Source: Lithospermum erythrorhizon (taxonomy: Eukaryota > Streptophyta > Magnoliopsida > Boraginales > Boraginaceae). From it: a DNA stretch of 64,000 nt. Shown in pieces: positions 1 to 12,614 of this stretch. The translations under genes and the position numbers were made by a program. Each line of letters starts with the position of its first letter. The first letter of the stretch is position 1. The notes below the pieces were generated by a model, which was not told the origin of the DNA, searched no databases, and saw nothing but the letters and a program-made list of their open reading frames with translations. The stretch lies in contig JADFUC010000963.1 in assembly GCA_019722365.1 (NCBI GenBank), forward strand, positions 62,001 to 126,000. The letters run 5' to 3'.

Positions 1-499
1 TAATTTAATAACCTAAACGCGTGGGTGCTCCTGCTATTAACGTACCACGCTTAAGCGTAACGTGCAAAATTACTAATTTGCATGGTATACTGCTTTCAAT
101 TCCATTTAATCGCATTTTAAAAATGTAAAAGAAACATAAAGATATTGTATTATTGGAGCCGCTCACCGCTTATACTGTATGGCTAGAGATTACATTAATT
201 TCATACACTCAATCAAATTATAAAACTATAAATCTAATCATCATATTAATTATTTCATCTTTGGATTCTTCTTTGTCGGAATGTATTTCTATTTGTTGTT
301 CTCTTCTATCTATTTTAATTTCTTCCTCAATGTCACCAAGATCGCTCTAACAAATCTTTTCCTTTCCTTCCATGGTCTGCCGCCCCCGACACGGCTCGAA
401 CCCAACAGGCCCGGGGAGCCCGCTTAACGGACGCCCGACCAGCTGTTAACGGCTCTGGGCCCGCCGTAACATGTTACGCGCCCGGTTCGCTGCCACTTA
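1..499 (-). mobile_element. Right end of an internally deleted hAT element (third copy of the family), cut by the window edge
   Basis: Positions about 80-380 match, with small indels, the transposase 3' part of the two larger hAT copies (16560-16850 and about 50880-51150). The shared landmarks are a block rich in 'ttcaattccatttaatc', then 'gagattacattaatttcat', then 'tttcttcctcaatgtca', which on the minus strand is the acidic tail of the transposase. Positions 1-60 hold the degraded palindrome cluster found at the same place in the other copies. From about 375 the sequence jumps straight to the GC-rich element end, ending near 499 in 'tgccactta', which fits the family terminal repeat read backwards (TAAGTGGCA). 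The 2.5 kb of transposase 5' region present in the full copies is missing, so this is a deletion derivative. Its left end lies outside the window, so a target duplication cannot be tested. Confidence 0.75.
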
Positions 500-3400
500 A
501 TTATAGCAATGAATAACACCTCTATTCGGCCTCTAGTAGTTGGGTTCTGTCAAGTTTGTTAGGCTCCTGACTTCCATACAATGCTGGCCTGCTTATATCA
601 GACTCAATATGGAAAGATTTCATCAGGCTGGCTGAATCGGACCCACGTCCACCAACTTAGGCCCTTTAGACAAGCATGACTGCTTGACGGAATCCATGGA
701 AAGAAACCTTTATGAGGGCTTCAGACTTGTTGCTAGAAAAAGACGAATGAGGTCATGAGCTTCGATTTTTCCCATCAATAATTTTTTGTTATTCTGCCAC
801 AATACGAATGGTGTAATTTGCGTTAATATGCTAGTCCGAAGTTTACCCACGCGCACTAAAGAGTAACGGTAAGCTGCGCTGCCACAAATACTTTATTGTA
901 TCTAAATTGCAACGGAAACGTCTCATTGCACTTGCTTCGTCACAAATACTCCTCCCGTCACACAACCGTTACTAGATAAAGAGCCCATGACCCGCCCAAA
1001 TTTGGATATTTTCTCGTCACATATACTAATTCAATGTCGTCACAATATCGACCCAAATACTATTTCAAGGCCGTCACACTCTCAACAATTTGATAAAAAA
1101 AATATCCAACCCGAATGGTGCAATAAATACAACAATCGGGCTGTATTTTGAATTCCTCCAATTCAGTCATTAGTAAACACAATTCTAACATATAAAAAAC
1201 CTTAATTACACATATCTATTAGCAAAATTATATAATTTAGGGTATCAAATATTAAAAATCTATTATTTAGTAAACCCATCTCACAAAACATACATTTAAC
1301 AACAAAATTACACATTAAACATGAATATTATCAAAATACACCATAAATATAAATGAATATGATATAACACATTCACAAAATTATAATAATTCAAGAAATA
1401 TATTAAAAAGTGTAACTTAATCTGTACTCTTCTTTAACCTTAAAGTTTTATTAAAGACTTGATTAAGCACGATTCTATTAAATATTAATTAAATATGAGA
1501 TAGAAGCTAGCGAAGTGTAAGAAACTTTTGGCAACAGCTACTTAAGATAAGAACATTAAAGATAATAAGCATGTTCTTGTCCAGATGCCCTTTCTCAGGA
1601 TCCCCACATTATTACTCCTTATTTTATTATACTTTGCTGAATAATTCTCAAACTTACGCATCTTATTCAAATTCATGGTGTAGACTGTAGAGTGTAGGAC
1701 AACATCAATAAATAAATGGTATTTCTAACAAATGGTATTTCTAAATTTAAGGTCAATAAGGGCTGCTTAATAATCTCATGGGAGAGTGACATCCGGCTCG
1801 GGTGGATGACAGGGGATTTGGTGTCCCGAGGACGATGGATCACCCAGAGGCCGGGCTTTTTGAAATGCTCACTCCTGGACTACCCCTGCTGACTAACTCA
1901 CTTGACAACACGGGCCCAACATCATTTTTCCTTGAAGATTGTTTGTAACTAATAAATTTATCAATTTCAAAAGCTGATGCCATTCTAACCCAAATCTTAT
2001 TTCAGCTATTAATTTCCCTAAACTTTTCAACTTCTCGAATCTCTCTTTCCTTCATTCTCTGGCCTTTCTTTCATGTCAGAATGAGGTATTGAGGCAACAT
2101 TTAAATAATCGTGCGAAGAGATATGGAAGCCAAGTGCTGCCTCGGTAATCCCTGAATGTTTTCTATTATTAACCAATCAAAGGTAAGAAAGTGTTAAATT
2201 ATATTTTGATTTTACTAAACATCTTTCATTAAAACTAACGGATTCAACAATGAACGCATTATTTTTAATATATGGTCACAGTGGGGGTTCCCTTTTTAAA
2301 CACAAGTAGATCAAGGCTATGAGTCCGAACGAAATAATATACTACAATTTTTTTTGAAACGTTAGTAACAACCTCTATTCGCCTCTAAAAGAAATAGAAA
2401 TGAACAGTTCATAGAAAATTTGACAAGTTCTGCAACAGGACAAAACAAGGACACTAAAGTTTTACCACTCCAGATGTAAAAAGTGAGCCAAAACTGTACA
2501 AAAGGGCAGTAGTTGTATGCAATAAACAGAATCCATCACAAGATTAATTTATAGATAATAATTTAAGAAACCAACACTCTTGCAATAAATTTTCATCAAG
2601 ATCTCTATACTACCTTGTTTCCGGATCATCAAGATAAATACATTTACCATATCATAGATATGAGCAAGGAAAACACCAAACTATATATACGAGGTTTTCA
2701 TATGGAGAAAATAAATGGTTGTTTATTGGTTTGAACCTCAATCTGCTTAGCACAACTATCATTCAGTGCATATGTAAGAACATTTGATTCCAGTTTAAAC
2801 AACAGGGATCAAGACCTGTTTCTAAAATGAACCTAAAAACCAAGTATTTAGAAGTCTGCTTGCAATCAACAAGGAACCGGGGTATAATTAAACGAGAAAA
2901 TAAAATGTACGGAGTATAATTTATCTGTGTTCTTTGAATGACCTAATTATCATAAAACTCAAGGTTGAGTTAAATATGAATGTTAAAATGTGTTCTTTTT
3001 TATCACGTGAGGGACATCCCAAACCGCAATAATTTAGGATCACAAAACTATAAATAGTTTAGGAACCAGCCCGAAACAAACCTGATCACTGTAATAGAAA
3101 CTTATTTATAATTCAAAAGCAAAATGCAAATTAGCTCTAGATAATATTATAATGTTTGAGATCATATTTTGTGAATAGCCGCACAATAATTGCATTTAAG
3201 GACATAATGATATTATAATTAACTTTATTATGTAATTAAACATCTATGATGAGAAAACAACTAAATAATAAATGATTATTTGTACATTAAACATTCATAG
3301 ATATGAAAATAATCAATAATAAGACTATTTGTACATTATTGATAACTTAATAAAAATTAAATAAATTTCAAATTATTAAAAATTGAAAAGCAATTCACTT

Positions 3401-3633
3401 TTTAGTTATTTAACATTTGCTAGTGGATATGTAGATGCCGACATATAGATGTTGATAGTAGAAACTCTACTTAGTGGATAGGTATTCACGTCAGGTGGTA
3501 CCGCATGTTAGCTTCATCTGCTGCAAACTAATAGTAATATTACCAGTTGTGGCGTTGCAGATGTCAAGGCGGCGGTCGTGAAAGAGATGATCTGCTGCGT
3601 ACTTTTCTGAAAGAACTCAATTTTGAGCATGGA
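500..3633. other. Intergenic AT-rich DNA, no gene seen
   Basis: No open frame longer than chance and no recognisable protein similarity on either strand. A GC-richer patch at about 1780-1920 resembles repeat debris but was not classified. The rest is low-complexity A/T sequence. Confidence 0.6.
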
Positions 3634-4480
3634 TGTAACACCTTGTACCGGAGGCCGAAAGCGAGTTTATCTTGCTAAAACCCATGTTTCAAAGCACATA
3701 GGACCGAGGTTCTATTTACAGACGCCTGTATTGAGAATGGGTCCTGGGCTGGGACAAGATTCTGTGGAGATCGAACTACGATGTTTTTCATAAAGAAGCA
3801 AACAAGGAGAAGTCAAGTTGTGTTCGACTTCAGTTAACCTTCGGAGCGAGTAGCTCGGCGTGCCGGCCAAGGAATTGAAGTCTTCAATCGTGATTAAAAG
3901 GTTCAAGTGGGAGATTTTTGAGATTGAAGGCATTTTCAAGTAGAGATGCAGTGGGACGACTTCCATCTCCAGGGCCCCTACGCATTGTTCCATACCGATC
4001 GAGACCTTCGAGGCCATCGAGACCATTCCCTGGCCTCATAGAGTTCTGATCAATGGCGGCTCAAAGCAGATAAATGGGGATTAGGTCACATTTATTCAAT
4101 ATCCTAAATTTTTCCAATTTTCTCTCAAATTTCCATTTGTTCCAAATTCAATAGAGTTGTTTCTCACTTTGATTTTGTACTATCTCTGTGAGCATCATTT
4201 TAAGCTAAATCTAGAGGGATTTGTCATTGAATACTAAATTATAAAGCATTACTCAATCTGAGAGCTTAGTTTGATAGACTTTGTAAGTCAATCATTTCAG
4301 AGTTCTTTTTCTGGGCTGACAAGAAAGAAAGAATAAGGACGTATCTTTATAGGAAAACCCTGATAAAGGATCAAAGGTTTCTACTATTTATTTATTGTCC
4401 GTTCGGGGATTACATTGAGAGACAGTTCGTAGCTGAGTGTCATATATCTGGTGAAGTATCTTTCCTGTTCACCAACAACA
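3634..4480 (+). repeat. LTR-like repeat, copy B, just beyond the 3' end of the cyclase pseudogene
   Basis: The interval begins TGTAACACC and ends CAACAACA, so it has the TG...CA limits usual for an LTR. Its core (about 4025-4306) is the reverse complement, with small differences, of about 6480-6716. Shared words include 'attaggtcacatttatt', 'ttccaaattcaatagag' and 'ttttaagctaaatcta'. I could not see a matching pair on the same strand, so a solo LTR or truncated element is the simplest reading. Target duplication was not convincing. The boundaries are approximate. Confidence 0.5.
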
Positions 4481-4544
4481 CATTCTTGTTTGAGTTCTCA
4501 GCAGCAACCCCTACAGTTTTACGGATGGGCTTCACAGTCTTAGT

Positions 4545-7500
4545 CTTTCCTCCCAGCTACTAGACCTTTAGTCCTCAAACATGTACCACTTGTAAAGCAG
4601 ACACCATAACTACCATACCTGCAAAAGATATAGTTTCGGCCGTAGTAGTAGCATGTAACCATGATACGGTCCGAAATTGTTCTTCGCAATTTACTTAGAC
4701 TAATTAGATAACTATGATATTGAACTGAAATTGTTCTTCGCAATTTAGACTAATTAGGAATAACTTTTACCAAGAACCATCAGTGTACATCTTCGAGATA
4801 TTTGACAGCTTTCACGATATAGTTGTTCACCTTCCTGTGTTCTGGATACAACTCCTTAAATGATACTAAGGCGTTAATTGCTGATGCAGTGCATTCCATA
4901 CTCCTGGATTAAAGTATAATCATATTTACTTGGTCTGACTTACGTAAGAATAACTTCAAAATTCAGAATAAACAGTAGAAAATCTTACTCATGCTCGATA
5001 ACAATGTCAGCAAAGAATTCTGTTGGATTAAGCAACTGAAGGCAGTAAAAGGAAACCATAAGTTCTTTAAATTTCATATATGGAATTAAAGTACCGAGCG
5101 AGTGGAATGAAAGGGTAGTCGTATTTATAGTTTGCAATAACAAAAAAATACTGTATTAAGCAACTCCAACCAATCTGCTGTTCCAGCAGGCTCCCATGCC
5201 GCTAAGCCACCATTTTTACTCTGAAATTATTCTCCAAATATGCTTAATAGAAAATTTCTTGGCAATTTATTTACATGTTTACACATCAAGTTTCTAAAAA
5301 ATACTCTTATAATTTATATTAGGTCATTTAAGAAAGATTAACATAAAACAACTTAATGTAGAGGGAGCATTTTTAGTCATACTTGTAAGGAGAGTATTAT
5401 GTTGACAGCATCAAACATCCGATTAGTTTCTAGCTTCTCACCAACAATCTCTTGAGGCATCGTTGATAAGCGCAAGCAACACTGGTGAAGAATAATTTAG
5501 GCATATAAGAGGGATTTCAGGTTACAACTTTAAATAAATATCATAAAGAGGCATATTTAGCACCTTTAATCCTTCAGCAGTACAATCAGAGACTTGCCAT
5601 CCATGATCTTGATCGGAAAAGGTCCAGGACCCTTTGGAAATATGACGATACATGCCTTTAAAGTCACCAGATGGATTCTCTTTTACCTGAGACATTAATT
5701 CAAATTGTGAGCATGGATAGAGAGATATTAAAAAGCTCTAGCAAAAGCGAATAATAACATGCAAACATTTCTTGATCGGGATGTCTAATAATATTGTTGC
5801 ACCTGAGAGTTCTTTATGAATTCATGTCCTTTTCTAAGAACAGGTCCTATTTCTTCTATAAGATCACTAGACAGTAGAGCTTGAACTGCAAATCCAGTAT
5901 CCCATTCTTGAGAGCCGAAACTCTGCATCTTCAAAGGCATCAACCAAGCTACTCAGTAATATTATATAGACTGATTTAACATGTCATAACTTTCCTTAAT
6001 TTGAGTAAATGCTACTAATATGATAAAGCTTAGATAAGAAAAATTCATGAAATTAATTTTCTCCATATACCATCTTCATTCCATCTTCTTAACCCATAGT
6101 AATCAGGAATTCTTGCAAGATGTTTCTTGAAATAATCTCCATTTGGATCTTCTACCCAACAGGCAAGCATACATAATACCTAATTGACCATTACAGGATC
6201 AATTGACAATCAAGGACTCAAAGTATCATATCGAAATTTATTCAACTTTGTCATAGGTACCTTTTCCACACATCCAATGGTTATGTAACGACTGTTCTCA
6301 TCTTCATAATGTTGTGGATGATACACAGATATAACTTCTTGAGATATATCAACACCCAAAACCCTCTGAGTCTAATATCTCGAGTAATGCAGGCAGACAA
6401 TAATTGAAAATACCGAGAAAGTAAATAACGCGAATCTTTATCTGTACAACTGCCAATCAACTAGAAAGAACTCTCAATGATTGTTACAAAGTCCTATCAA
6501 ACTAAGCTTCTCCAATTGAGTAATACTTTATAATTTAGTATTCTCAATGACAAATCTACACACTAGATTTAGCTTAAAATGATATACAGATGATACAAAT
6601 CAAGTAGAGAACAACTCTATTGAATTTGGAACAAAAGGAATTTAGAGAGAAATTGGAAATTTTTTGGATAATAAAATAAATGTGACCTAATCACGTTGAT
6701 CGAGCCGGGTCTCGATGGCCTCGAGCCCCTGATGGGCTCTATACGAACCGGCTCGGAGTCGTGCATCGAGACCCGCCGTCGATGGGGTCTCGATCCCTAC
6801 ATCTCTGGCGGCTTGAAAATGCCTTCCTTGACACATAATGTATATGCTTCATGGTAGTCTTTAAAGCTTTCACCCTGAGCTTGTTCAGGGGCCAACGAGT
6901 CAGTATTGGCTCGGCAAATTTGTGGAGACTATCCCAAATAAAATCCTGAACCCAAGGATGAGGAGAATAGAGATCTTCTTACATGAACATTGAACAGGTA
7001 TATTTATCTTCTACTCAATTATGGAGAACTTATGCATGATATGAGGAACACACTGGAGTTGGAGGGGGAAAGATAAACACCTTCGCACAAAAGTGTCGGA
7101 CTTCATTCCAATTGATTTCATGATAAGGTTGAGAGAGCAATTCATCTCTTAAATTTAGAATGAGTGGTGTAATAGGGCCAACAAATTTTCTTCCGTACAA
7201 ATATGACATAGGCATGTATACCATTCGACAATAGCACCACACTTTTGCTGCATATAGAAGAAACCAATATGAGACTTGAAAACGTAAGTCTTATATTGGG
7301 AAACTATAAAATACACAATACATCAAGAGAGGGAACTTGATGTCAAAGCTAGTGATGCTTTGACTGATCGCAAAAAAAAATAAAAATCAGAATATGTTTT
7401 TTAGTTTCTTAAACCAATTCCTATTAACTACTCAATCATATCATCACCCCACTGAAATTATTCTCAATATCTATTGATGCGCAATTTGCTATATTACTAA

Positions 7501-8156
7501 ACATCTATTTCATTGTTTCGAATGTAAAATAACAGAGAGTACCTGGATTCACAGGGCAAAAAGATGGAAGAATCCAAAATTCAGGGGGCATGGGATTGCT
7601 TCCTGACCAATCAAGTACTCCAAGAATCTTGAATGAAAAACACAGAACAGTGAAAGAGCATGTCAGTGAAATAAGTGAATGGCATTGTAGTTGATAGCCT
7701 CAGTGGTTCCAATTAGGTTAAAATGAGGCATTACATACCCATACATAGTAGCCTAACTAAAGGATTAAATGAAAAGGCTGTAATAGTATACACTCGGCTT
7801 ATTTCTACACTTCTAGCTAGACTACTAACAGTACAAAGTACAAACACAATCATAACTAAACAACTATATTTCTAACAAAGGGATAACTAAACAACGACGT
7901 TTTCAAGTATGGACTTAAATTAAGGGCATCCACTTTACTATATAAGCAAAATACTTACTGAAAGCCATGTCTTTCCCCAGGAAGGTATCGATGTAACGCT
8001 ACCATGGTCGAGTATCCATTTACGTCCTCTAGCACAGGCATTGTTTTCACCTCCATCAGGCCCCTCACCAAGCAAACGCAAACATATATAAGTCAAAGCA
8101 GTAGAGAACATTGTGCTATGACCCTCTATATGCAATCCCCAGCCACCATCCTCATT
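4545..8156 (-). pseudogene. Beta-amyrin-synthase-like oxidosqualene cyclase, truncated and disrupted
   Basis: Oxidosqualene cyclases fold 2,3-oxidosqualene into triterpene skeletons at the ER membrane. Exon remnants on the minus strand, 5' to 3': 7959-8156 ([17 protein letters not shown]), 7553-7627, 7081-7247 ([19 protein letters not shown]), 6842-6977 plus 6261-6304 (one exon split by a repeat), 6071-6179 ([19 protein letters not shown]), about 5803-5942, 5564-5696, 5393-5481, 5166-5220, about 4983-5037, about 4770-4913 and about 4545-4650 (YGSYGVCFTSGT). The protonating DCTAE motif lies near 5570. WCYCR plus the segment [20 protein letters not shown] point to beta-amyrin synthase rather than cycloartenol synthase. 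The N-terminal ~150 residues and the C-terminal ~100 are absent, against a usual ~760. Other lesions: a repeat inserted inside an exon, an acceptor changed so that the EDLYSPHP exon is out of frame, and frame breaks near 4778 and 4905. A product is unlikely. Confidence 0.85.
6313..6833 (-). mobile_element. LTR-like repeat, copy A, inserted in a cyclase exon with an 8-bp target duplication
   Basis: The element lies between two copies of CATAATGT, at 6305-6312 and 6834-6841. Removing the insert and one copy rejoins the cyclase codons for HIHY with EDENSRY, a run normally continuous in this family. The insert begins TG and ends CA. Its GC-rich part (6715-6810, repeated 'tctcgat' words) and its core match copy B at 3634-4480 in opposite orientation. 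An LTR would normally leave a 5-bp duplication; eight bases match here, so the class stays open. Confidence 0.6.
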
Positions 8157-10107
8157 CTGCATATCAATTTAAAACAAACAATAGTAAATTTAATAATTCG
8201 GAGCACCTAAAATCAGCCAATGCCCTTTTAAGCTAAGTGTTAGAAAAAAAATAAAACAACAGTCATTTTCATTGACCTCTAATTTACAATAACAGCATAT
8301 GGGATAAATTCATCTTAAAAATCATGATGCGACGAGAAAAGTTTTTGGTTTATTTTCGAAGAATAAATACGAGGTGTATGAAGTCTTGAAATGAAGCTAT
8401 AGTTGAGAATGGCAGTGAAGTGTTTGAGATCCGTATTAGGGGTGAATCTACGGTGATATGGATTTCAAGAGCAATATTGTGCCGAGAATGGGATAAGGAT
8501 TGCGAGAGGAAGACTATTCGGGAACACCCAATGAGCGGAATAGCCGAGAGGATGAAACAGGGCTAAATGGAAACGTGCTAGAAGTATGAGGATTCTGTTG
8601 TGGTTTACCAAGCGTTACAGGCGGACGCAATGTCTGTTGCATAGCGATAGCGAAGGACCTTGAGTCCTACAGATTTGAGAATTCGAAGAGATGTGGAGTT
8701 CGAAGAAGGTAAGCGTCTTTCACGAAAGTATTTGGTTGTTTAATATATTCATGTTGATGAAATGCTAGAAATAAGCTTGAAGCAAAATCTAACATTGTAC
8801 TATTAGTTATGGCGGCCGAGAGATGGGATCTGAGTTCTATGATTTGAAGAACGGTCATTCGAAGCAAGAGTTTTCAATGAGCAGGTGTTATACAAAAATG
8901 ACAGAAAGTGTTAGAGAAAAGAAGTGGAAGGAGAAATCATGGCCCAGAAATACCGAGGGAGTAAATGCGCGAGCGCATAACTAAAAATGTCAGTTCTGAG
9001 ATAGAAGTAAAATCATTGCCTTGACAACATAAACTAAAAAAACCACAAAAGCGACTAAAATAAACAAATTATATACGAGATCGTGACAATAATAATAATA
9101 ACAATCTAACTTGTGATTATTAAACAACACCTCAAAAACCAATTTCACAATAACTAACAATAAACCTTAAAAAAAAAAATTAAAAGCGACAATTTATCAA
9201 CCAGATCTGACAATAATGAATCAGCAATAGGGGAGATGAATCGGCAATCGGCAATCCGAAATAGGGGGGAAGCCTTTGAGACTAGGTTGTAATTACGATA
9301 ATGCGTAAGTGATGATAAATGAGTTGAAGCGATTGGCAATTGAAATCTTTGGGCTTAGGCATTATACAGACCTTTGGGTGTGAAATGACTATTTTGCTTA
9401 TTTGTAAGTGGGAGGTATTCTGAAATTAATAACTCGGAGGTAAACACTATTTGGGTGTGTGTATATTCGGTCAAGTTACCATTTGGTCTCGTATAGTTAC
9501 CAATGTTCATATTAGAGTATGGTCGAAATTGACAAATGATGTACATTCAGTCCTATTTTAGACATTAGAAATAAAATTTAAAATATTTTAACATTTGTAT
9601 GACTTCGAAGATTACTACGGACTAAGCGCAAAATTAGTTCATGTTGGGGCCAAAATTAGCGGATGCTTCGTTATTTTTTCTTTGTTAATTAACGATGAAC
9701 TTTTTTAAGGAAAAGCACAAATTGAGCAGGGGCCCTCTTACAGAAAGGTAGGAGACAAAACCTCATTGAAACTAGATGTTTTCGGTTAAGTTTTGGGAAC
9801 TTGGGTTTCTCTTTTATATATATAAATCGTTTATATATTATGTGATTATGTCTTTGTACAAAGAAAGTTTGGCTATCCATCTAGTATAATTATCTCTAGA
9901 AAACTTGTTGTTATGTATTTCTTTTGATATTATAAGTGTGTTTAAATTATTTCTTCAATTCTACTAAGGTGAAGCGAAGCTAAACCGTCTCTTTAAGAAA
10001 AGAAAACACTTAAATTATCTCCAACCACGAATAACTTCCAAACCACATATTTACTACTTATATTGTTAGTATTCATAGTATCATACACATGAATCAATTG
10101 TAAAACT
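8157..10107. other. Intergenic region, repeat debris, no supported gene
   Basis: The 5' exons of the cyclase are not found here. A GC-balanced patch (about 8330-8680) gives short open stretches on both strands without recognisable similarity. At 9472-9499 there is a near copy of the sequence that flanks the hAT element at 14388-14416. The remainder is AT-rich. Confidence 0.5.
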
Positions 10108-12120
10108 TCAAGCAACTTGCCCACTTGAAGAATCATCCACACCGGAAAATGGCAGTGACAGAAGTTCAGTAAGCTCTGAACGATATTCGAGCCCCCTGAG
10201 ATAGTGCCCCAAAAGCATACACCTATGACACAAAAGAGAAAAAAGAAACACTAGATATCAAAACGGGAGAAAGCCACAACATATCATACAACGTAATGAA
10301 GTATCAGATTTGCTTAAGGTTCAATTGTAAGCGAGCGAGGAAAAATAATACTCACCAAAACAACAGCCGGGGCCAAGTAATCCCGTGTCAAAGAGATTAG
10401 GGGTTGGAAAGATAGAGAAGTATCTTCGACAAGATCACTGCAATCTTCTTCAACTCCACTACTCATAGTCCCTGAAGAGATATCCTCAGATAAATTAGGA
10501 GTACTAGAGTGCATTCTGGGTGAGAGGGTAGCTAAAAGACCATGGACCACGGAGTGAATCGTCTCCTTAAGTTCTGCAGAGGTTGGTTCCGAAAGCTCTA
10601 CCACCTGTTTGTTCCGGCACCAAAGCAATAAGAGAAGAGAAATGCACATGAGCAAATAAAAGTAAGGAAAGAAAATGTGATGTAGTATGTCTTTGTATAT
10701 AGTAACAGAGTTGCCAATAGGAATGATTCTTATTCTTATCATTTTGAACTGACAATTAAATATCTAAAGAAAATAACCACGTCTTATCTAGAGCTATTAA
10801 ACATAATAGAAAACCTCTATTACCTTCAACAGAGGAAGGATACAGTATTGAGCAAGTACCTTTTCTGGCTGCAGCGACCTTAAGTAGTCCAACAGGTCAT
10901 TTTCTCTTCCCCACAAATTGTTGCATTTGAAGAAAGCGGCACTTTTCTCTTAACCTACAAAGTTCCTAGATTAATGTTAAATATAATAGTGTTAATAGTG
11001 GCGTTGTTAGATGCAAGGTTAGTTTGGCCATTGATTCCAGCTTAAGTTAACTTACTTATATGAATGTAATGCTCCATTTCAATCTAATGAGAATTTCAAT
11101 TCCTCCTTCAAACTCTCTCTTCCAAGTTCCACCTCTCTTTTTTTCAACTATTCATCTTACTCTTTAACTCTCAGTAAATTGACAAGGCAAGGAAAATAGA
11201 AGAGACAATGAAATCACTGGTCAGCAGTGTAACTATGTACCTTTTTGGCAGATGCCAAGCGAGACTGCAAACATAAAATGTATTGACGTGCCTCGGGTGT
11301 AATCTTCCCAAAATCTGGAATAAATGAATATGATGTCACTTCCATTGTCTTCTGAAGTATCATTTGTAGGCAGATTAACTACACCACAATCATTCAGCAG
11401 AGTTCCCTTCGCTTCACATTTTGAATCTTCAGTCTTTTGTTTTTCAAAGTTCCCCTCGCTTGAATTTCTAGAATGCAAGTAAAACTGTGTGCCGCTTGGT
11501 AATCATATTTTACGTACACATAAACAACCATGTAGCCACTTCATTTTTAAGACAAATTTTATATAATATGCCTGCTTTTCCAAATTCAGGAGCCATGTAT
11601 GCAACTATGCAAGCATCAGGGATTGAAACTGAGGGAGTAATAAACAATGTATACATTTTAAATCTCCGATGTATGTATGGCTCCTGAATTCGTGGCTAAC
11701 ACTGACAACGGGCTAACCAGTGATCGACTCATCAGGACCAAACATGTTTATAGGGAAGTAGGAAAATTGTAACAAAATTAGATGAATTATTGCACAATGC
11801 ACCATCATATTGGTGGTGTGGCTAACTGGTGCTCATATTCCCTTACAAAACAATAAGAACGCTGCAAAAACATCAATATCTCGAGAACAAAAGATGATCT
11901 TGTAGCTCAACATTAGAGAATCTAAATAGCATCTCATTTGCATTAGATAATGCCGTTGACAACATTTGAATGAAGATAAAAAACAAGAATTTGTGTTTCT
12001 TTATGAAAAAAATGGCCATCAACATAGCTAAAGGAACCTACTCGTAAGCTCCTTCTCCTTGATGTACTATGAATCTCCAATGGGTACTTACGAAAGAAGA
12101 CCTAGACTGGTTTCAAGTAC
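10108..12120 (-). CDS. DUF760-family protein gene, with reading-frame breaks
   Basis: DUF760 proteins are plant proteins, many predicted plastid-targeted, with no settled biochemical function. Exons seen on the minus strand: 12092-12120, a block ending at 11241 (frame FIPDFGKITPEARQYIL), 10860-10954 (LREKCRFLQMQQFVG then ENDLLDYLRSLQPEK), 10356-10604 (VVELSEPTSAELKETIHSVV, then SLSFQPLISLTRDYLA) and 10108-10222 (CMLLGHYLRGLEYRSEL...QVA stop). Introns have GT donors and AG acceptors. Three frame problems are visible: a two-base shortfall after QQFVG (about 10904), an extra C in the run after RDYLA (about 10372), and a frame change inside the 11241-11467 block. They could be pseudogene lesions or homopolymer errors in the assembly. 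The transit-peptide exon was not found. Family assignment rests on remembered similarity. Confidence 0.65.
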
Positions 12121-12614
12121 CTGCAATGATACACAAAAGCAAATATAAAGGGTGCAGGTTGAAATAAAATACAACCTAAACAGCGAATAATCAAGGGACA
12201 ATGAGTATTGGTTTTGGAAGATGGCCGGATCAAGGTGTTGTCAAGGATAAACAAAGAGCACAACCAAAATAACTTATAATGCTCGGTAATGAGGACGTTA
12301 TATAAGCACCAATACGACTACATAAACATGGACAATTATAACATGTCTTCATAAAAGCTGATTTAATATGAGTTATTAGATTTCACATTTTTGTCTCTCT
12401 CTTCAGTTTGAACTACTAGCCCGATTTACCACATACAAATATGTTTTCATTCACTCCCAACTAATTAGAATATCCTCTAATTGGAACTATCAATTCATAC
12501 TAGTAATGGATTCCTTTAATCATAATCTAAAATCCAGATTACACCTACTGACAAATAATATAACAAATAATCCTAAGGTCACAATTAACAGATTTAAGAC
12601 TCACAAATAAAACA

